Positions 6,141-7,317 of a stretch of 7,317 nt of DNA are shown here, one piece after another (position 1 is the stretch's first letter; each line of letters opens with the position of its first letter). The notes under the pieces are model-generated. The model was not told where the DNA came from. It saw only the letters and a program-made list of their open reading frames with translations, and searched no databases. This DNA comes from an uncultured Clostridia bacterium (GTDB lineage: Bacteria; Bacillota; Clostridia; Christensenellales; Borkfalkiaceae). The stretch spans positions 1 to 7,317 of the forward strand of contig CAMWWA010000062.1 in assembly GCA_947177825.1 (NCBI GenBank), in the 5' to 3' direction. Both the position numbers and the translations under genes were made by a program.

Positions 6141-7317
6141 ATGGTAATTGCAATAACGGGCACCACGGGCAATATGGGCAGCTACTTTTTGTGGCAGCTG
6201 AATATGTCGCCCGCCGCCGCGGACAAGATAAAAATTCTTTGCCGAAGCAAGAAAAAGGCAAAAAAAATATTAAAGCATAACGAGGCAATCTCACACAAAA
6301 TCGAGGTCGTTTACGGCGGCATAGAGGACGAAAAGGCCTGCCGCGAACTCATTAAAGACTGCGATATGGTGTTCAACGTGTGCGCGGTTATACCGCCCAA
6401 GTCGGACAGCAACCCCAAAGCCGCAATCGCCTGCAACGTTAACGGCGTAAAGGCGCTTCTTGCGGCAATCGAGAGCGTAAATGAAAATCAACCCGTACTC
6501 ATTCACATATCCTCCGTTGCGGTTTACGGAAACCGCTGCGGCGAGCACAAGTACGGCAGAGTGGGCGAGCCGCTTGTATCCGGTCCCTTCGAGCTGTACA
6601 GCGCAACCAAAATACTGGGCGAATACGCCGTGCTTCAATCTAACGTCAAGTGCTGGGTTGTGCTCAGACAGACGGCAATGCTGCACTACAACATTTTCAA
6701 GGACAACGTTCACGACGGACTTATGTTCCACACTCCCGTCGGCGCGCCGCTGGAATGGGCGACGGTCAGGGACAGCGGCAGACTGCTGCTCAATATCTTA
6801 AAGACGTACGCGGACAAAACACTTCCCGAAAAATTCTGGAAAAAGGTCTACAACATAGGCGGCGGAAAGGACTGCCGCACGTATGGCTACGGCACTTACG
6901 ACGAAGGTTTTAAAATTATCGGCGGCAACTTTAAGCACTTCTTTAAACCGTGGTACAACGCCACGCGCAACTTCCACGGTATGTGGTACTTTGACAGCGA
7001 CGAGCTGGACAATTACTTCCACTTCCGCGGTCAGAGCTGCACCGACTTCTGGCAGGAAATGAAGCGCAGAAATAAAATTTACACGATGGGCAAATTCGTG
7101 CCCCGTCCTTTGATTTCCGCCTTCCTTTTCAAGCGCCTTTTAAGAGACGAAAATTCCCCCTCGCACTGGGTTAAAAAGGGCGACGAAGCGAGAGCAATTG
7201 CCTACTTCGGCGGTTCGGACGTGTTTAAATCGCGCAAGTCGCTGACTTGGAAGGACGTCGAGCTTCCCGTCGAAATACCCGACCCCGTGCCTATGACGAG
7301 CGAGGAAAATATTGAGG
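6141..7317 (+). CDS. Extended SDR: NAD-dependent epimerase/dehydratase-like protein (3' end missing)
   Basis: A 392-residue open frame starts at ATG 6141, nine bases after AGGAG (6127-6131), and runs off the window. The N-terminus is a Rossmann nucleotide-binding fold with GTTGNMG (7-13), the G-x-x-G-x-x-G of extended short-chain dehydrogenases. The catalytic residues are visible: S124/S125 in HISSVAVYG and Y153/K157 in YSATK. A typical downstream strand is VVLRQTAM (173-180). The first ~240 residues thus look like a sugar-nucleotide epimerase/dehydratase or a related reductase. The rest is less standard: an aromatic-rich stretch (WYNATRNFHGMWYFDSDEL, 271-289) and a basic and aromatic tail (310-370). 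The protein is already longer than the usual 310-340 residues and has not ended. Substrate cannot be told. With its own promoter and a 92-base gap it is probably not part of the leucine operon. Confidence 0.88.
   Translation, partial: MVIAITGTTGNMGSYFLWQLNMSPAAADKIKILCRSKKKAKKILKHNEAISHKIEVVYGGIEDEKACRELIKDCDMVFNVCAVIPPKSDSNPKAAIACNVNGVKALLAAIESVNENQPVLIHISSVAVYGNRCGEHKYGRVGEPLVSGPFELYSATKILGEYAVLQSNVKCWVVLRQTAMLHYNIFKDNVHDGLMFHTPVGAPLEWATVRDSGRLLLNILKTYADKTLPEKFWKKVYNIGGGKDCRTYGYGTYDEGFKIIGGNFKHFFKPWYNATRNFHGMWYFDSDELDNYFHFRGQSCTDFWQEMKRRNKIYTMGKFVPRPLISAFLFKRLLRDENSPSHWVKKGDEARAIAYFGGSDVFKSRKSLTWKDVELPVEIPDPVPMTSEENIE

Noticed and set aside
6080..6280. 66-codon plus-strand frame starting in the intergenic gap
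   Set aside because: It is out of frame with the SDR gene, its start lies inside the terminator hairpin, and it lacks a ribosome site, whereas the frame from 6141 has AGGAG and a clear Rossmann motif.

Overview
The window reads as one strand of a bacterial chromosome. All convincing genes point along the plus strand and are tightly packed. It holds the distal part of a branched-chain amino acid operon, then an intergenic gap and the start of an unrelated gene. The protein sequences look like those of a Firmicute of the class Clostridia. The base composition is fairly GC-rich, and the codon habits are distinctive: GGC, GAC, AAC and CGC are favoured alongside frequent ATA for isoleucine. This suggests an uncultured gut-type clostridial lineage, but that placement is inference. 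The dihydroxy-acid dehydratase type (oxygen-labile class) and the short LeuC/LeuD pair fit an anaerobe.

Layout: bases 1-59 probably carry the last codons of an unidentified upstream gene. They are followed by ilvD (dihydroxy-acid dehydratase), an unexpected 247-residue predicted beta-helix protein resembling DUF4097, leuC and leuD (the two subunits of isopropylmalate isomerase), leuB (3-isopropylmalate dehydrogenase) and a YggS/PLPBP-family pyridoxal-phosphate-binding protein. Gaps are 21, 2, 12, 40 and -4 bases, so these six genes are almost certainly one transcription unit. A 92-base AT-rich gap follows. It contains a hairpin plus T-run that looks like the operon terminator, and a good TTGATT-N17-TACAAT promoter whose -10 box lies inside the hairpin loop. 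That promoter would drive an extended-SDR (NAD-dependent epimerase/dehydratase-like) gene with an AGGAG ribosome site, which runs off the end of the window.

Together the operon genes supply the dehydration step common to valine, isoleucine and leucine synthesis (IlvD) and the isomerisation and oxidation steps of leucine synthesis (LeuCD, LeuB). The YggS-like protein plausibly supports vitamin B6 balance for the PLP-dependent transaminase that finishes the pathway. Acetolactate synthase, IlvC and LeuA are not in the window and may lie upstream. The main points of interest are the beta-helix protein embedded between ilvD and leuC, the translational coupling of leuB with yggS, and the overlapped terminator/promoter. 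I see no mobile element, CRISPR array, tRNA, rRNA or riboswitch.
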